Positions 1-9,223 of a stretch of DNA of 64,000 bases are shown one piece after another. A model generated the notes under the pieces. It worked only from the letters and a program-made list of their open reading frames with translations, ran no database searches and had not been told where the DNA came from. How positions within the stretch are numbered: position 1 is the stretch's first letter; each line of letters starts with the position of its first letter. A program made the position numbers and the translations under genes. Source of the stretch: Brevibacterium yomogidense (GTDB lineage Bacteria; Actinomycetota; Actinomycetes; Actinomycetales; Brevibacteriaceae); NCBI RefSeq assembly GCF_900163715.1, contig NZ_FWFF01000022.1, positions 1-64,000 on the forward strand, written 5' to 3'.

Positions 1-41
1 GAGGGTCTGAGGGTTTGAGCGTTGCTCACCTTCAGGCCCTC
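1..41. terminator. Stem-loop at the window edge
   Basis: An imperfect inverted repeat: GAGGG (1-5) pairs with CCCTC (37-41), CTGA (7-10) with TCAG (32-35), and GAGC (17-20) with GCTC (24-27) around a GTT loop. No T-run follows. It may be the terminator of a gene lying left of the window or a structured element upstream of gdhA. The stretch from 42 to 182 shows nothing else clear apart from a short CACA-TTCG-TGTG hairpin at 56-67. Confidence 0.45.
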
Positions 42-108
42 AACCCATTCACAAGCACATTCGTGTGATGTCCGCACCGCGCTGCAGTGCCTACCGGCAC
101 TCGGCTGA

Positions 109-1539
<1,431 letters not shown>

Positions 1540-1561
1540 GACTCTGACCTGACACCCCATC

Positions 1562-1596
1562 CCCTCAGCCGCCCGGCAACGCCGGGCGGCTGAGGG
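1562..1596. terminator. gdhA terminator, 16-bp perfect stem
   Basis: CCCTCAGCCGCCCGGC (1562-1577) pairs perfectly with 1581-1596 around an AAC loop. It lies 22 bp after the gdhA stop and upstream of the convergent flavin reductase stop at 1699, so it could act in both directions. There is no T-run, as is usual in high-GC actinobacteria. Confidence 0.85.
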
Positions 1597-1698
1597 CGTT
1601 GTGCACGTCGTGGGGACTGTGCTGGACGTCCCGATGGCGGCTGTGAGGTCGTGCCTTCCTCCGGGTGTCGCCTGTGTCTACTGAGGAGTGCTGTGCCG

Positions 1699-2196
1699 TC
1701 AGCGGGGCGCAGGACGGTGATACTCGCCTGCCCAGTGCAGGAGGGGTGGGGGAGTCGTCCCAGCCGAGCTGCATGCCTCCACGCGGCAGATGAGCAGTTC
1801 ATGGGTCTCAGCCGTGACGCGCTCGACGATCCGCAGGTCGAACCAGGCGACGCTGTGAGCGATGACGGGTCCCCCCGACGGGGCCTCGACCGTCTCGATG
1901 CTGTCCAGGACCCCGCGGAGGGGCTGTGCCGGCTCTCCGAGCCACTGGGCGATTCCCTTCTGCTCCGCCGAGAGGACGCTCAGAGTGCAGGTGTCGGTGA
2001 GTTCGAGTGATTCGGCCATCCGTGACCCCCCGTAGATGGACACGGCCATGGTCGGTGGGTCGTACGACACATCGAGGAATGAGTCGACGGTGATCGCGTG
2101 CCGGGCACTTCCGCGGCGACATGCGATGACGGCGACCGGTCGGGGGAAGTCTTGGGCCGTGCTGCGGTAGGCGTCCACGAAGGCTGGGTCGGACAT
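1699..2196 (-). CDS. Flavin reductase family protein
   Basis: A 165-residue protein of the flavin reductase-like (split-barrel FMN-binding) family, which reduces flavin with NAD(P)H, often for a partner monooxygenase. Visible family features are an N-terminal PRPVAVIA strand, the SFLDVSYDPPTMAVSI segment that lines the flavin site, and a C-terminal HWAGEYH motif. No monooxygenase is adjacent, so the electron acceptor is unknown. The start at 2196 is chosen because longer versions (2226 or 2262) run into the divergent DUF3039 gene at 2225. No clear ribosome-binding site supports any of them, so the start is uncertain. It is convergent with gdhA. Confidence 0.8.
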   Translation of the reverse strand: MSDPAFVDAYRSTAQDFPRPVAVIACRRGSARHAITVDSFLDVSYDPPTMAVSIYGGSRMAESLELTDTCTLSVLSAEQKGIAQWLGEPAQPLRGVLDSIETVEAPSGGPVIAHSVAWFDLRIVERVTAETHELLICRVEACSSAGTTPPPLLHWAGEYHRPAPR

Positions 2197-2211
2197 GTCC
2201 GTGTGCGGTCC

Positions 2212-2217
2212 TAGAAT
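2212..2217 (+). promoter_or_regulatory. -10 box of leaderless DUF3039-helicase transcript
   Basis: TAGAAT lies 7 nt before the ATG at 2225. No Shine-Dalgarno sequence is present. It is one of the clearest examples of the leaderless layout in this window. Confidence 0.6.
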
Positions 2218-2224
2218 GGGTGCC

Positions 2225-2485
2225 ATGTCTGAAACATATCCCGCCGGCGGAGGGTCGGCCACGCTAGATCGGCTCGAGCAGGACCAGCTCGTCGAGCCCG
2301 GTGACCATGAGCGGTTCTCGCACTACGCACCCAAGGACAAGATCATGGAGGCCATGGTCAACGGCACTCCGGTCGTCGCGCTCTGTGGCAAGGTGTGGAC
2401 TCCGACCCGTGACCCGGAGCGGTTCCCCGTGTGCCCCAAGTGCAAGGAGATCTTCGAAACGATGCCCGAAGGTCCGCAGGAGTAA
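2225..2485 (+). CDS. DUF3039 family small zinc-finger-like protein
   Basis: An 86-residue protein of the actinobacterial DUF3039 family, function unknown. The N-terminal half is acidic and includes SATLDRLEQDQ. The C-terminal half carries ALCGKVW and then VCPKCKEIF; the three cysteines could bind a metal, but this is inference. The start at 2225 replaces an upstream in-frame start at 2195 because a -10 box (TAGAAT) sits exactly one leaderless spacing before it. Its stop codon directly abuts the GTG start of the helicase gene, so the two are co-transcribed and probably translationally coupled. That suggests, but does not show, a shared DNA or RNA role. Confidence 0.85.
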   Translation: MSETYPAGGGSATLDRLEQDQLVEPGDHERFSHYAPKDKIMEAMVNGTPVVALCGKVWTPTRDPERFPVCPKCKEIFETMPEGPQE

Positions 2486-4267
2486 GTGTCGAGCAGGGTT
2501 CCCGGCACTCACGCCGCTGAACAGCTTCCTCCCGCATTCCCCGAACGCGCTGCCTGGGGAACAGCGGGGAAGCTGCGTGCATGGCAGGCTGAGGCGCTGG
2601 AAGAGTACTTCGACACGCAGCCGCGCGATTTCCTCGCGGTGGCGACCCCCGGGGCAGGCAAGACGACGTTCGCGCTGCGGCTCGCAGCGGAGCTGCTGGC
2701 CAAGCGCATCGTCGACCGGGTGACGGTCGTCGCGCCGACTGAGCACCTCAAGGTGCAGTGGGCGGACGCAGCCGCACGGGTGGGGATCCGCCTGGACCCC
2801 CACTTCAAGAACGCGCAGGGACGGCACGCGCCGGGGTTCCACGGTGTGGCGGTGACGTACGCCCAGGTGGCGGCGAAGCCGGTGCTGCACCACAACAGGA
2901 CCGCCGCGGCGCGGACACTCGTGGTCCTCGACGAGATCCACCACGCAGGCGACGCCCTGTCGTGGGGCGACGCGATCCGCGAGGCGTTCGAACCCGCCAG
3001 GCGACGGCTCTCGCTCACCGGCACCCCGTTCCGCTCCGACACCGCGGCGATCCCGTTCGTCGAGTATGAGCCGGACGAGGAGGGCATCCGCACCTCGCGC
3101 TCGGACTACACGTACGGCTACGCGCAGGCACTGCAGGACGGCGTGGTGCGCCCGGTGCTCTTCCTGGCCTATGCCGGCGAGATGCGGTGGCGGACGAAGG
3201 CGGGCGATGAGATGTCCGCCGTCCTAGGAGCTGACGCGACGAAGGACATCCACTCCCAGGCCTGGAGGACCGCGCTGGACCCGAAGGGCGAATGGATCCC
3301 AGCGGTGCTCCGTGCCGCCGATCGCCGTCTCTCGGAAGTCCGTCACACCGTGCCGGACGCCGGCGGACTCGTCATCGCGACCGATCAGACCGTGGCGCGC
3401 GCCTACGCGAAGCAGCTGAGCGAGATCTGCGGGGAGGAGGTCACCGTCGTCCTCTCCGATGAGGCCGGTGCCTCGTCGCGGATCGAGGAGTTCCAGAACT
3501 CCGATCGGCGCTGGATGGTCGCAGTGCGGATGGTGTCCGAAGGTGTGGACGTCCCGCGGCTGGCCGTCGGCGTGTATGCGACGTCCTCGGCCACACCGCT
3601 GTTCTTCGCCCAGGCGATCGGCCGCTTCGTACGCGCCCGGAAGAGGGGCGAGACGGCGTCGATCTTCCTGCCGAGCGTCCCGATCCTCATGGCGCTCGCG
3701 AACACGCTCGAAGCCGAACGCGATCACGCCCTGGACCGGAAGCCCAACCCGGATGACGACGGACTGGTCACGTTCGACGACGAGGCCCTCGCAGAGGCGA
3801 ACCGCGCGGATTCCGCCAGTGACGACCTCCTGGGGTCCTTCGAGGCACTGGACGCTCAGGCGAGCTTCGACAAGGTGCTCTTCGACGGCGGCGAGTTCGG
3901 CGCGGGCGGAGCAGTCGGATCCGCGGACGAACTGGACTTCATCGGCATCCCCGGCCTGCTCGAGCCCGACCAGGTGACGGAGCTGCTGCGCAAGCACCAG
4001 GCCGACCAGCAGTCCCGCCGCTCACGCGTCGCGGTCGAGGAGCCGCAGCCGGCCGTCGATGAGTTCGAGCATCGCGCGCTGAAGGAGGACCGCAACAGGC
4101 TGCAGACGCTCGTGGGCGCCTGGGCGCGGCGCACGGGCAAGCCGCACGCCACGGTCCACGTCGACCTGCGCAAGGCGTGCGGGGGGCCGGCCGTTGCCGA
4201 AGCGACGCGTGACCAGATCCGGGATCGGATCGCGAAGCTCGAGGCCTGGTTCGTCGGACGCCGGTGA
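2486..4267 (+). CDS. DEAD/DEAH-box superfamily 2 helicase
   Basis: A 593-residue SF2 helicase or translocase. Visible motifs are Walker A TPGAGKTT (residues 54-61), Walker B DEIH (149-152), a motif III-like LTGTPFR, and motif VI QAIGRFVRARKRGE in the second RecA domain. The C-terminal third (after about residue 400) is acidic, then basic and helical. It contains HATVHVDLRKACGG and matches no family I can name. The GTG start at 2486 follows the DUF3039 stop with no gap. The substrate is unknown; a role in DNA repair or restriction-like processing is only inference from the SF2 type III-like core. Confidence 0.9.
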   Translation: MSSRVPGTHAAEQLPPAFPERAAWGTAGKLRAWQAEALEEYFDTQPRDFLAVATPGAGKTTFALRLAAELLAKRIVDRVTVVAPTEHLKVQWADAAARVGIRLDPHFKNAQGRHAPGFHGVAVTYAQVAAKPVLHHNRTAAARTLVVLDEIHHAGDALSWGDAIREAFEPARRRLSLTGTPFRSDTAAIPFVEYEPDEEGIRTSRSDYTYGYAQALQDGVVRPVLFLAYAGEMRWRTKAGDEMSAVLGADATKDIHSQAWRTALDPKGEWIPAVLRAADRRLSEVRHTVPDAGGLVIATDQTVARAYAKQLSEICGEEVTVVLSDEAGASSRIEEFQNSDRRWMVAVRMVSEGVDVPRLAVGVYATSSATPLFFAQAIGRFVRARKRGETASIFLPSVPILMALANTLEAERDHALDRKPNPDDDGLVTFDDEALAEANRADSASDDLLGSFEALDAQASFDKVLFDGGEFGAGGAVGSADELDFIGIPGLLEPDQVTELLRKHQADQQSRRSRVAVEEPQPAVDEFEHRALKEDRNRLQTLVGAWARRTGKPHATVHVDLRKACGGPAVAEATRDQIRDRIAKLEAWFVGRR

Positions 4268-4293
4268 GACTCACCGGTCGAGGCCCCGGGCGG

Positions 4294-5625
4294 TCAGCCC
4301 TCGTAGTAGACGGTGGGGATGGCGGGCTCCCCGTCCTGGAGGCGCCGCGCGGTGCGGGGGAGCTCTGCGACGGACTCCGCGTGCCGGGCACGGGCCCGCC
4401 GCACCCCCTCCTTGCCGGTGTGCGAGTCGTCCACGACCCCGTCGACGACCAGGTCGACGAGCAGGTGCCGTCCGTCGGCGAGGTCGGCGGGGATCTGAGG
4501 AATGCCGATCGCCTCTTCCGTGGCGATCGGGCCGTCGAAGACACGGACCGCCTGCTTGCGGCCGCCGCGGCTGCTCTTGCCGTTGGCCTTCTTCGCGACG
4601 GCAGTCCACTCGCCGTCGCCGCCCGGTGAGTCGGTGTGCGCGACGAGCTTGTAGACGAGGTTGGCGGTCGGGAAGCCGGAGCCGGTGACCACCCGCGTTC
4701 CCACGCCGTAGGCATCGACCGGAGCGGCGGTCAGCGCCGCGATCGCATACTCGTCGAGGTCGCTGGTCACGGTGATGGTGGTGTTCCTGGCTCCGAGCTC
4801 ATCGAGCTTCGCCCGGACCTCGGACGCCTGGATCGCCAGGTCTCCGGAGTCCAGCCGCACACCGCCCAGCTCCGTGCCTGCGACGGCGATCGCAGTCTCC
4901 AGCGCTTCGTCCACGTCGTAAGTGTCGAGGAGGACCGTCGTGTCCGCACCGAGCGATTCGACCTGCGCGGTGAAGGCCTCGCGCTCCGTGTCGTGGATGA
5001 GGGTGAAGGAATGGGCCGAGGTCCCGAGGGTGGGGATCCCGTAGGCCATCCCCGCTTCGAGGTTCGAGGTCGCGGAGAACCCTGCGACGGCTGCGGCCCG
5101 TGCCGCGGCCACGGCGGAGCTCTCGTGCGTGCGCCGGGATCCCATCTCCGACAGCGGACGGCCCCCGGCAGCACTCGTCATCCGGGATGCCGCCGAGGCG
5201 ACCGCCGTGTCGTGGTTGAGGACCGACAGGATGAGGGTCTCGAGGATGACGGCGTCGCCGAATGTGCCCTCCACCGTGAGGATGGGGGACCCGGGGAAGT
5301 ACACATCACCCTCCGCGTAGCCGCGGATCGTGCCGGTGAAGCGGTAGTCGCGCAGATAGTCGAGAGTGTCCTCATCGACGAGCGATTCGCTCCTGAGCCA
5401 CTGCAGCTGGGCATCGGTGAAGCGGAAGTCCGCGAGGTGCTCGAGCGCTCGGCCGGTGCCGGCGACGACGCCGTACCGTCGGCCCGCAGGCAGACGCCTG
5501 CCGAAGGTCTCGAAGATGCTGCGACGATGCGCCGCGCCGGATCGGAGTCCAGCCTGCAGCATCGTCAGTTCGTACATATCGGTGAGGAGTGCGCTCGAAC
5601 CGAGCCTCGCCGCGAGTTCGCCCAT
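4294..5625 (-). CDS. pncB: Nicotinate phosphoribosyltransferase
   Basis: Makes nicotinate mononucleotide from nicotinate and PRPP (Preiss-Handler NAD salvage). The 443-residue product has the family N-terminus TDMYELTMLQAGLRSG and FETFGRRLPAGRRYGVVAG. It also has the GTSAHSF motif carrying the histidine that is phosphorylated in this family, and VRLDSGDLA for phosphate binding. The ATG at 5625 has TAGGAT 6 nt upstream on the minus strand, so it is probably leaderless. It is convergent with the helicase gene, with only 26 bp between stops and no obvious terminator. Its substrate PRPP is made by prs in the same window. Confidence 0.94.
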   Translation of the reverse strand: MGELAARLGSSALLTDMYELTMLQAGLRSGAAHRRSIFETFGRRLPAGRRYGVVAGTGRALEHLADFRFTDAQLQWLRSESLVDEDTLDYLRDYRFTGTIRGYAEGDVYFPGSPILTVEGTFGDAVILETLILSVLNHDTAVASAASRMTSAAGGRPLSEMGSRRTHESSAVAAARAAAVAGFSATSNLEAGMAYGIPTLGTSAHSFTLIHDTEREAFTAQVESLGADTTVLLDTYDVDEALETAIAVAGTELGGVRLDSGDLAIQASEVRAKLDELGARNTTITVTSDLDEYAIAALTAAPVDAYGVGTRVVTGSGFPTANLVYKLVAHTDSPGGDGEWTAVAKKANGKSSRGGRKQAVRVFDGPIATEEAIGIPQIPADLADGRHLLVDLVVDGVVDDSHTGKEGVRRARARHAESVAELPRTARRLQDGEPAIPTVYYEG

Positions 5626-5631
5626 GCCTGG

Positions 5632-5637
5632 ATCCTA
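5632..5637 (-). promoter_or_regulatory. -10 box of leaderless pncB transcript
   Basis: On the minus strand TAGGAT lies 6 nt before the pncB ATG at 5625, with no Shine-Dalgarno sequence in between. Confidence 0.55.
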
Positions 5638-5705
5638 GAGCACATCACGGTCCACCGCAGAGCGTCGAGAGCGACGGACGATCCGGTGCGCCGCAGCCAC
5701 GGCCG

Positions 5706-5739
5706 GGCCGCACCCGCGAACCGGCCGCACCCGCGAACC
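5706..5739. repeat. 17-bp tandem duplication between pncB and clpS
   Basis: GGCCGCACCCGCGAACC occurs twice in immediate tandem (5706-5722 and 5723-5739) in the divergent intergenic region. The copies are identical. It looks like a recent slippage duplication; no function is evident. The rest of 5626-5837 shows no gene. Confidence 0.85.
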
Positions 5740-5837
5740 GTCAGCAGCGGGGACCGGCGGCAGCGGGGGCCGGGCCCGCCTCGTGTGAGGCGGATCCCAT
5801 GCGTGCGGATGGGGACCTCGGCGGCGGTCATCGCGGT

Positions 5838-5843
5838 TAGGGT
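5838..5843 (+). promoter_or_regulatory. -10 box of leaderless clpS operon
   Basis: TAGGGT ends 6 nt before the clpS GTG at 5850. A purine-rich AGGGG lies between them but is too close to the GTG to act as a normal ribosome-binding site. Confidence 0.5.
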
Positions 5844-5849
5844 AGGGGC

Positions 5850-6170
5850 GTGGCAGACCAGGAAGGGGCGACCGCAGTCGCGGAGCCGGACGCATTGAGC
5901 GCGCCCGCGCCGGCGCGGGACCTGCCGTGGGTGACCCTGGTCCTCAATGACCCGGTCAACCTCATGAGCTACGTCGAGTTCGTCTTCCGCGAGTACTTCG
6001 GCTATCCCCGTGCGAAGGCCAGGAAGCTCATGCTCGAGGTGCATGAGAAGGGCCGCAGCCGGGTGTCGACGGGCACGCGTGAGCAGATGGAGACCGACGT
6101 CCAGGCCATGCACGGCTACGGCCTGTGGGCCGAATGCCGTCCTGCCGACGACAGGGGTGACCAGACGTGA
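5850..6170 (+). CDS. clpS: ATP-dependent Clp protease adaptor ClpS
   Basis: The N-end-rule adaptor that delivers substrates with destabilising N-termini to ClpA/ClpC-ClpP. The 106-residue product has a disordered Ala/Pro-rich N-terminal arm of about 25 residues. The ClpS core follows: WVTLVLNDPVNLMSYV with the NDPVN segment, then ARKLMLEVHEKGR, whose histidine is a conserved family position. It starts the operon clpS-DUF2017-MBL-rph-rdgB. Its TGA overlaps the GTG of the next gene by 2 nt, a sign of translational coupling. It starts with GTG and is predicted leaderless. Confidence 0.93.
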   Translation: MADQEGATAVAEPDALSAPAPARDLPWVTLVLNDPVNLMSYVEFVFREYFGYPRAKARKLMLEVHEKGRSRVSTGTREQMETDVQAMHGYGLWAECRPADDRGDQT

Positions 6171-6865
6171 GGATCCTGCCCGACCACACGGGCGAGCACG
6201 TCATCCTCCAGATGGAGGACGCTGAGCAGTCGATCATCGCCGCGCTCCTGTCCGACGTGTCGCAGCTGCTGTCGACCGACCTCCCCGAACCGGATGCGGA
6301 TCCGTTCGAGAGGCTGGTGGGCCACCTCGATCCCGACCAGGAGGTCACCCGCCCCGGTGACCCCGCCCTGCTGCGCCTCCTGCCGGACGTCGACTCCACG
6401 GATCCCGACCGGTCGGCGGAGTTCCGGCGCCTCACCGAACGGGACCTGCGCGAATCGAAGCTGCACAGCATCCGCATCGCCCTCCACAGCCTCGGCCAGC
6501 ACCCCGGCCCGGTCGCGCTGGACGCAGAGGCAGCGCGCGCATGGATGCGGGCGCTGACCGACGTGCGCCTGGTCCTCGCCTCCCGCCTCGACATCACACA
6601 GGACGAGGATGCGGAACGGCTGATGTCCGGGGCCAGGGACATCGGAGAGACGGGCGAGGCGGTCCTCAGCCTCTATGAACTCACCACCTGGCTGCACGAG
6701 CACATCACCCAGTTCATGCTCGAGGGGCTTCCCTCCCATCCCGACGACGGGATCGACGAGGACCTCGCAGAGCTCTTCGAGGACGACTGGCTCGATGAGG
6801 AGCTCGATGAGGAGACCGACGACGCCACGGACGGCACACATTCCGACGACGAGGAGGACCGCTGA
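6167..6865 (+). CDS. DUF2017 family protein
   Basis: A 232-residue actinobacterial protein of unknown function that is regularly found next to clpS. It begins VRILPDHTG and has a highly acidic C-terminal tail from about residue 200 with runs of Asp/Glu. It has no transmembrane segment or enzymatic motif that I can see. The GTG start overlaps the clpS stop (GTGA) and its TGA overlaps the ATG of the next gene, so it is translated as part of the operon. A role in Clp-dependent proteolysis is only inferred from position. Confidence 0.88.
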   Translation: MRILPDHTGEHVILQMEDAEQSIIAALLSDVSQLLSTDLPEPDADPFERLVGHLDPDQEVTRPGDPALLRLLPDVDSTDPDRSAEFRRLTERDLRESKLHSIRIALHSLGQHPGPVALDAEAARAWMRALTDVRLVLASRLDITQDEDAERLMSGARDIGETGEAVLSLYELTTWLHEHITQFMLEGLPSHPDDGIDEDLAELFEDDWLDEELDEETDDATDGTHSDDEEDR

Positions 6866-7719
6866 TGCGGCTCACTGCAGTCGGCACCTCCGGTTCGTTC
6901 CCGGGCGCGGGCAACGCGGCCAGCTGCTACCTCCTCACGTGGGACAACGGCGGTCGGGAGCGGAAGGTCGTGCTCGATCTGGGCTCCGGTGCGCTGGGAG
7001 CGCTCCAGGAGCACATCGACGCTCTGGACCTCGACGCGGTCGTGCTGTCGCACCTGCACCCGGACCACTGCCTCGACATGACCGGGCTGTTCGTGCGCCG
7101 CGTCTACGATCCCGCCGTGTTCCAGGCGCCGCCGGACTCCACCTCCGCTCCGGTGATCGCGACGGCACCGCTCGACGTCTGGGGGCCGGCCGGCACGCAG
7201 GAGCGCCTGACGCGGGCGCACCACACCGATCCGGGCCTCAGCCCCGACGCCGATCGGGCGCACCCGACCGACCTCGGCACCGCCTTCGCCTTCCGCACCA
7301 TCCGCGAAGGCGAGCCCTTCACGATCGGCGGGGCCCTGTTCGAGCCGTTCCTGGTCCGTCACCCCGTCGAGTGCTATGCGCTGCGCATCACCGCACCGGA
7401 CGGGGGAGTCCTCGTCTACTCCGGTGACACCGACGCGTGCGACGGGCTCGACCGCGCCGCGGCGAACGCCGACCTCTTCCTGTGCGAGGCGGCGTTCGAG
7501 GAGGGCCGAGACGTCGCTCGCGACGTGCACCTCACCGGCCTGCGCGCAGGCGAGACGGCTGCACGCGCAGCCGTGAGGCACCTCGTCCTCACCCACATCC
7601 CACCCTGGACGCGCGCCCGCGTCGTCCGTGCAGAAGCGGAGTCCGTGTACTCCGGCCCCCTGGACATCGCGCGACCCGGCGCTGTCTGGGACATCCCCTC
7701 CGAAAGGACCCGACTGTGA
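6865..7719 (+). CDS. MBL-fold metallohydrolase
   Basis: A 284-residue metallo-beta-lactamase fold hydrolase. The metal-binding signature HLHPDH is at residues 63-68, and a later [10 protein letters not shown] supplies the bridging aspartate near residue 192. An ELAC/RNase Z-like or cyclic-nucleotide phosphodiesterase-like activity is plausible. It sits directly before rph (RNase PH), which would suit an RNA-processing role, but the substrate cannot be read from the sequence. The ATG overlaps the DUF2017 stop by one base and its TGA overlaps the rph GTG. Confidence 0.88.
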   Translation: MRLTAVGTSGSFPGAGNAASCYLLTWDNGGRERKVVLDLGSGALGALQEHIDALDLDAVVLSHLHPDHCLDMTGLFVRRVYDPAVFQAPPDSTSAPVIATAPLDVWGPAGTQERLTRAHHTDPGLSPDADRAHPTDLGTAFAFRTIREGEPFTIGGALFEPFLVRHPVECYALRITAPDGGVLVYSGDTDACDGLDRAAANADLFLCEAAFEEGRDVARDVHLTGLRAGETAARAAVRHLVLTHIPPWTRARVVRAEAESVYSGPLDIARPGAVWDIPSERTRL

Positions 7720-8468
7720 CTCAGACCGCTCGTTTCGACGGCCGCACCCCCGACCAGCTGCGCGAGGTGCGGATCACGCGCGACTGGCTGGACCATGCCG
7801 AGGGCAGCGTCCTCGTCGAGTTCGGCCGCACCCGCGTCCTCTGCGCGGCGTCGCTGTCCGAGGGCGTCCCGCGCTGGATGAAGGGGCAGGGCCGCGGCTG
7901 GGTGACCGGCGAGTACGCGATGCTGCCGCGCGCCACCCACACCCGCAGCTCGCGCGAATCGGTCAAGGGCCGCGTGGGCGGGCGGACGCACGAGATCTCC
8001 CGCCTCATCGGCCGGTCGCTGCGCGCCGCCGTGGACATGGACAAGCTGGGGGAGAACACCCTCCAGATCGACTGCGACGTCCTCCAGGCGGACGGCGGCA
8101 CGCGGACGGCCGCGATCACCGGTGCCTACGTCGCGCTCGCCGACGCGATCGACACCGGCCGCCGCCGCGGGTGGATCCCCGCCGCCGTCGACCCGATCGT
8201 GGATTCGATCGCCGCTGTGAGCGTGGGCATCGTCAACGGCGCCCCCGTCCTCGACCTCCCCTACGAGGAGGACGTCGAAGCGGACACGGACATGAACGTC
8301 GTCATGACCGGCTCCGGCGCATTCGTCGAAGTGCAGGGCACTGCGGAAGCCACCCCGTTCGACCGGTCCGAGCTGGGCCGGCTGCTCGACCTCGCGCAGG
8401 TGGGCTGCGCCTCGCTCACGGAACTGCAGCGCGCAGCGCTCGCCGAACCGCGCAGGTCCGGTTCCTGA
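7716..8468 (+). CDS. rph: Ribonuclease PH
   Basis: A phosphorolytic 3'-5' exoribonuclease that trims the 3' ends of tRNA precursors. The 250-residue product shows the family segments [44 protein letters not shown] and [20 protein letters not shown]. The GTG at 7716 is chosen because it gives the usual family length, overlaps the upstream stop as GTGA, and follows a GAAAGGA ribosome-binding site at about 7702. The reading frame itself stays open far upstream. It is followed after one base by rdgB, the usual bacterial order. Confidence 0.95.
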   Translation: MTQTARFDGRTPDQLREVRITRDWLDHAEGSVLVEFGRTRVLCAASLSEGVPRWMKGQGRGWVTGEYAMLPRATHTRSSRESVKGRVGGRTHEISRLIGRSLRAAVDMDKLGENTLQIDCDVLQADGGTRTAAITGAYVALADAIDTGRRRGWIPAAVDPIVDSIAAVSVGIVNGAPVLDLPYEEDVEADTDMNVVMTGSGAFVEVQGTAEATPFDRSELGRLLDLAQVGCASLTELQRAALAEPRRSGS

Positions 8469-8469
8469 C

Positions 8470-9072
8470 ATGAGCAGCGCGACCTTCGCCGAGGCGGTCC
8501 TCGCCACCCGGAACGCGGGCAAGATCCGCGAGCTCGAGTCGCTGCTCGCGGAGTCCCTGGGCCCGGTCCGGGTCCTGTCCGCCGCCGATGCGGGACTGCC
8601 CGACGTCGTCGAGGACGGGATCACGTTCGAGGCGAACGCGCTGCTGAAGGCCCGTTCCGCTGCGGCGCACTCCGGACTGCCCGCGTTCGCCGACGATTCC
8701 GGTCTCGCGGTCGACGTGCTGCACGGCGCCCCCGGGATCTTCTCCGCGCGCTGGTCGGGAGTGCACGGCGACGATGCCGCGAACAATGCTCTGCTGCTCG
8801 CACAGCTGGGCGACGTGCCGGACGAGCACCGCGGGGCCGCCTTCGTCTGCGCGGCCGCATTCGTCACCCCGGACGGGACCGAGGTCGTCCGTGAGGGCCG
8901 CTTCTCAGGAACCCTGCTGCGCGAACCGCGGGGAGATGACGGATTCGGGTACGACCCCCTGTTCGTGCCGAACGGGTCCTCGCTGACCGCGGCAGAGATG
9001 GGGCCCGCGCGAAAGAATGCCGTCTCGCATCGTGCACTCGCCTTCCGCGCTCTGCTGGGGGCGATCGCCTGA
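8470..9072 (+). CDS. rdgB: dITP/XTP pyrophosphatase (RdgB/HAM1)
   Basis: Hydrolyses dITP, ITP and XTP to monophosphates, keeping deaminated purines out of nucleic acids. The 200-residue product has the N-terminal VLATRNAGKIREL nucleotide-binding loop, the metal-binding ADDSGLAVD, and the C-terminal GFGYDPLFVP and KNAVSHRALAF motifs. It starts one base after the rph stop and ends the clpS operon. A hairpin terminator follows at 9091-9115. A second nucleotide-sanitation gene (mazG) lies at 34.1 kb. Confidence 0.95.
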   Translation: MSSATFAEAVLATRNAGKIRELESLLAESLGPVRVLSAADAGLPDVVEDGITFEANALLKARSAAAHSGLPAFADDSGLAVDVLHGAPGIFSARWSGVHGDDAANNALLLAQLGDVPDEHRGAAFVCAAAFVTPDGTEVVREGRFSGTLLREPRGDDGFGYDPLFVPNGSSLTAAEMGPARKNAVSHRALAFRALLGAIA

Positions 9073-9090
9073 GCGTATGAGGATGTGAGA

Positions 9091-9115
9091 CCGCAGTCCG
9101 CATGCCGGACTGCGG
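9091..9115. terminator. Terminator after rdgB
   Basis: A perfect 10-bp stem: CCGCAGTCCG (9091-9100) and CGGACTGCGG (9106-9115) around CATGC, 19 bp after the rdgB stop. It separates the clpS operon from the ABC transporter operon. Confidence 0.8.
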
Positions 9116-9137
9116 AGGGTTCGCATGAGAGCTCCGT

Positions 9138-9153
9138 TACACTGTCGTACAGT
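9138..9153 (+). promoter_or_regulatory. Candidate promoter/operator of the peptide ABC operon
   Basis: TACACT (9138-9143) could be a -10 box. It overlaps an inverted repeat ACTGT-CGT-ACAGT (9141-9153) that would sit at the transcription start. A leader of about 70 nt would precede the lipoprotein gene. No convincing -35 box is visible. The repressor, if any, is not identifiable. Confidence 0.35.
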
Positions 9154-9223
9154 CTTGAAGCAGTCCTCGACTTTGACTTCTCCCCGGATCCGACCGCGTG
9201 TCCCGGGAGCGAACGGAGCAATG

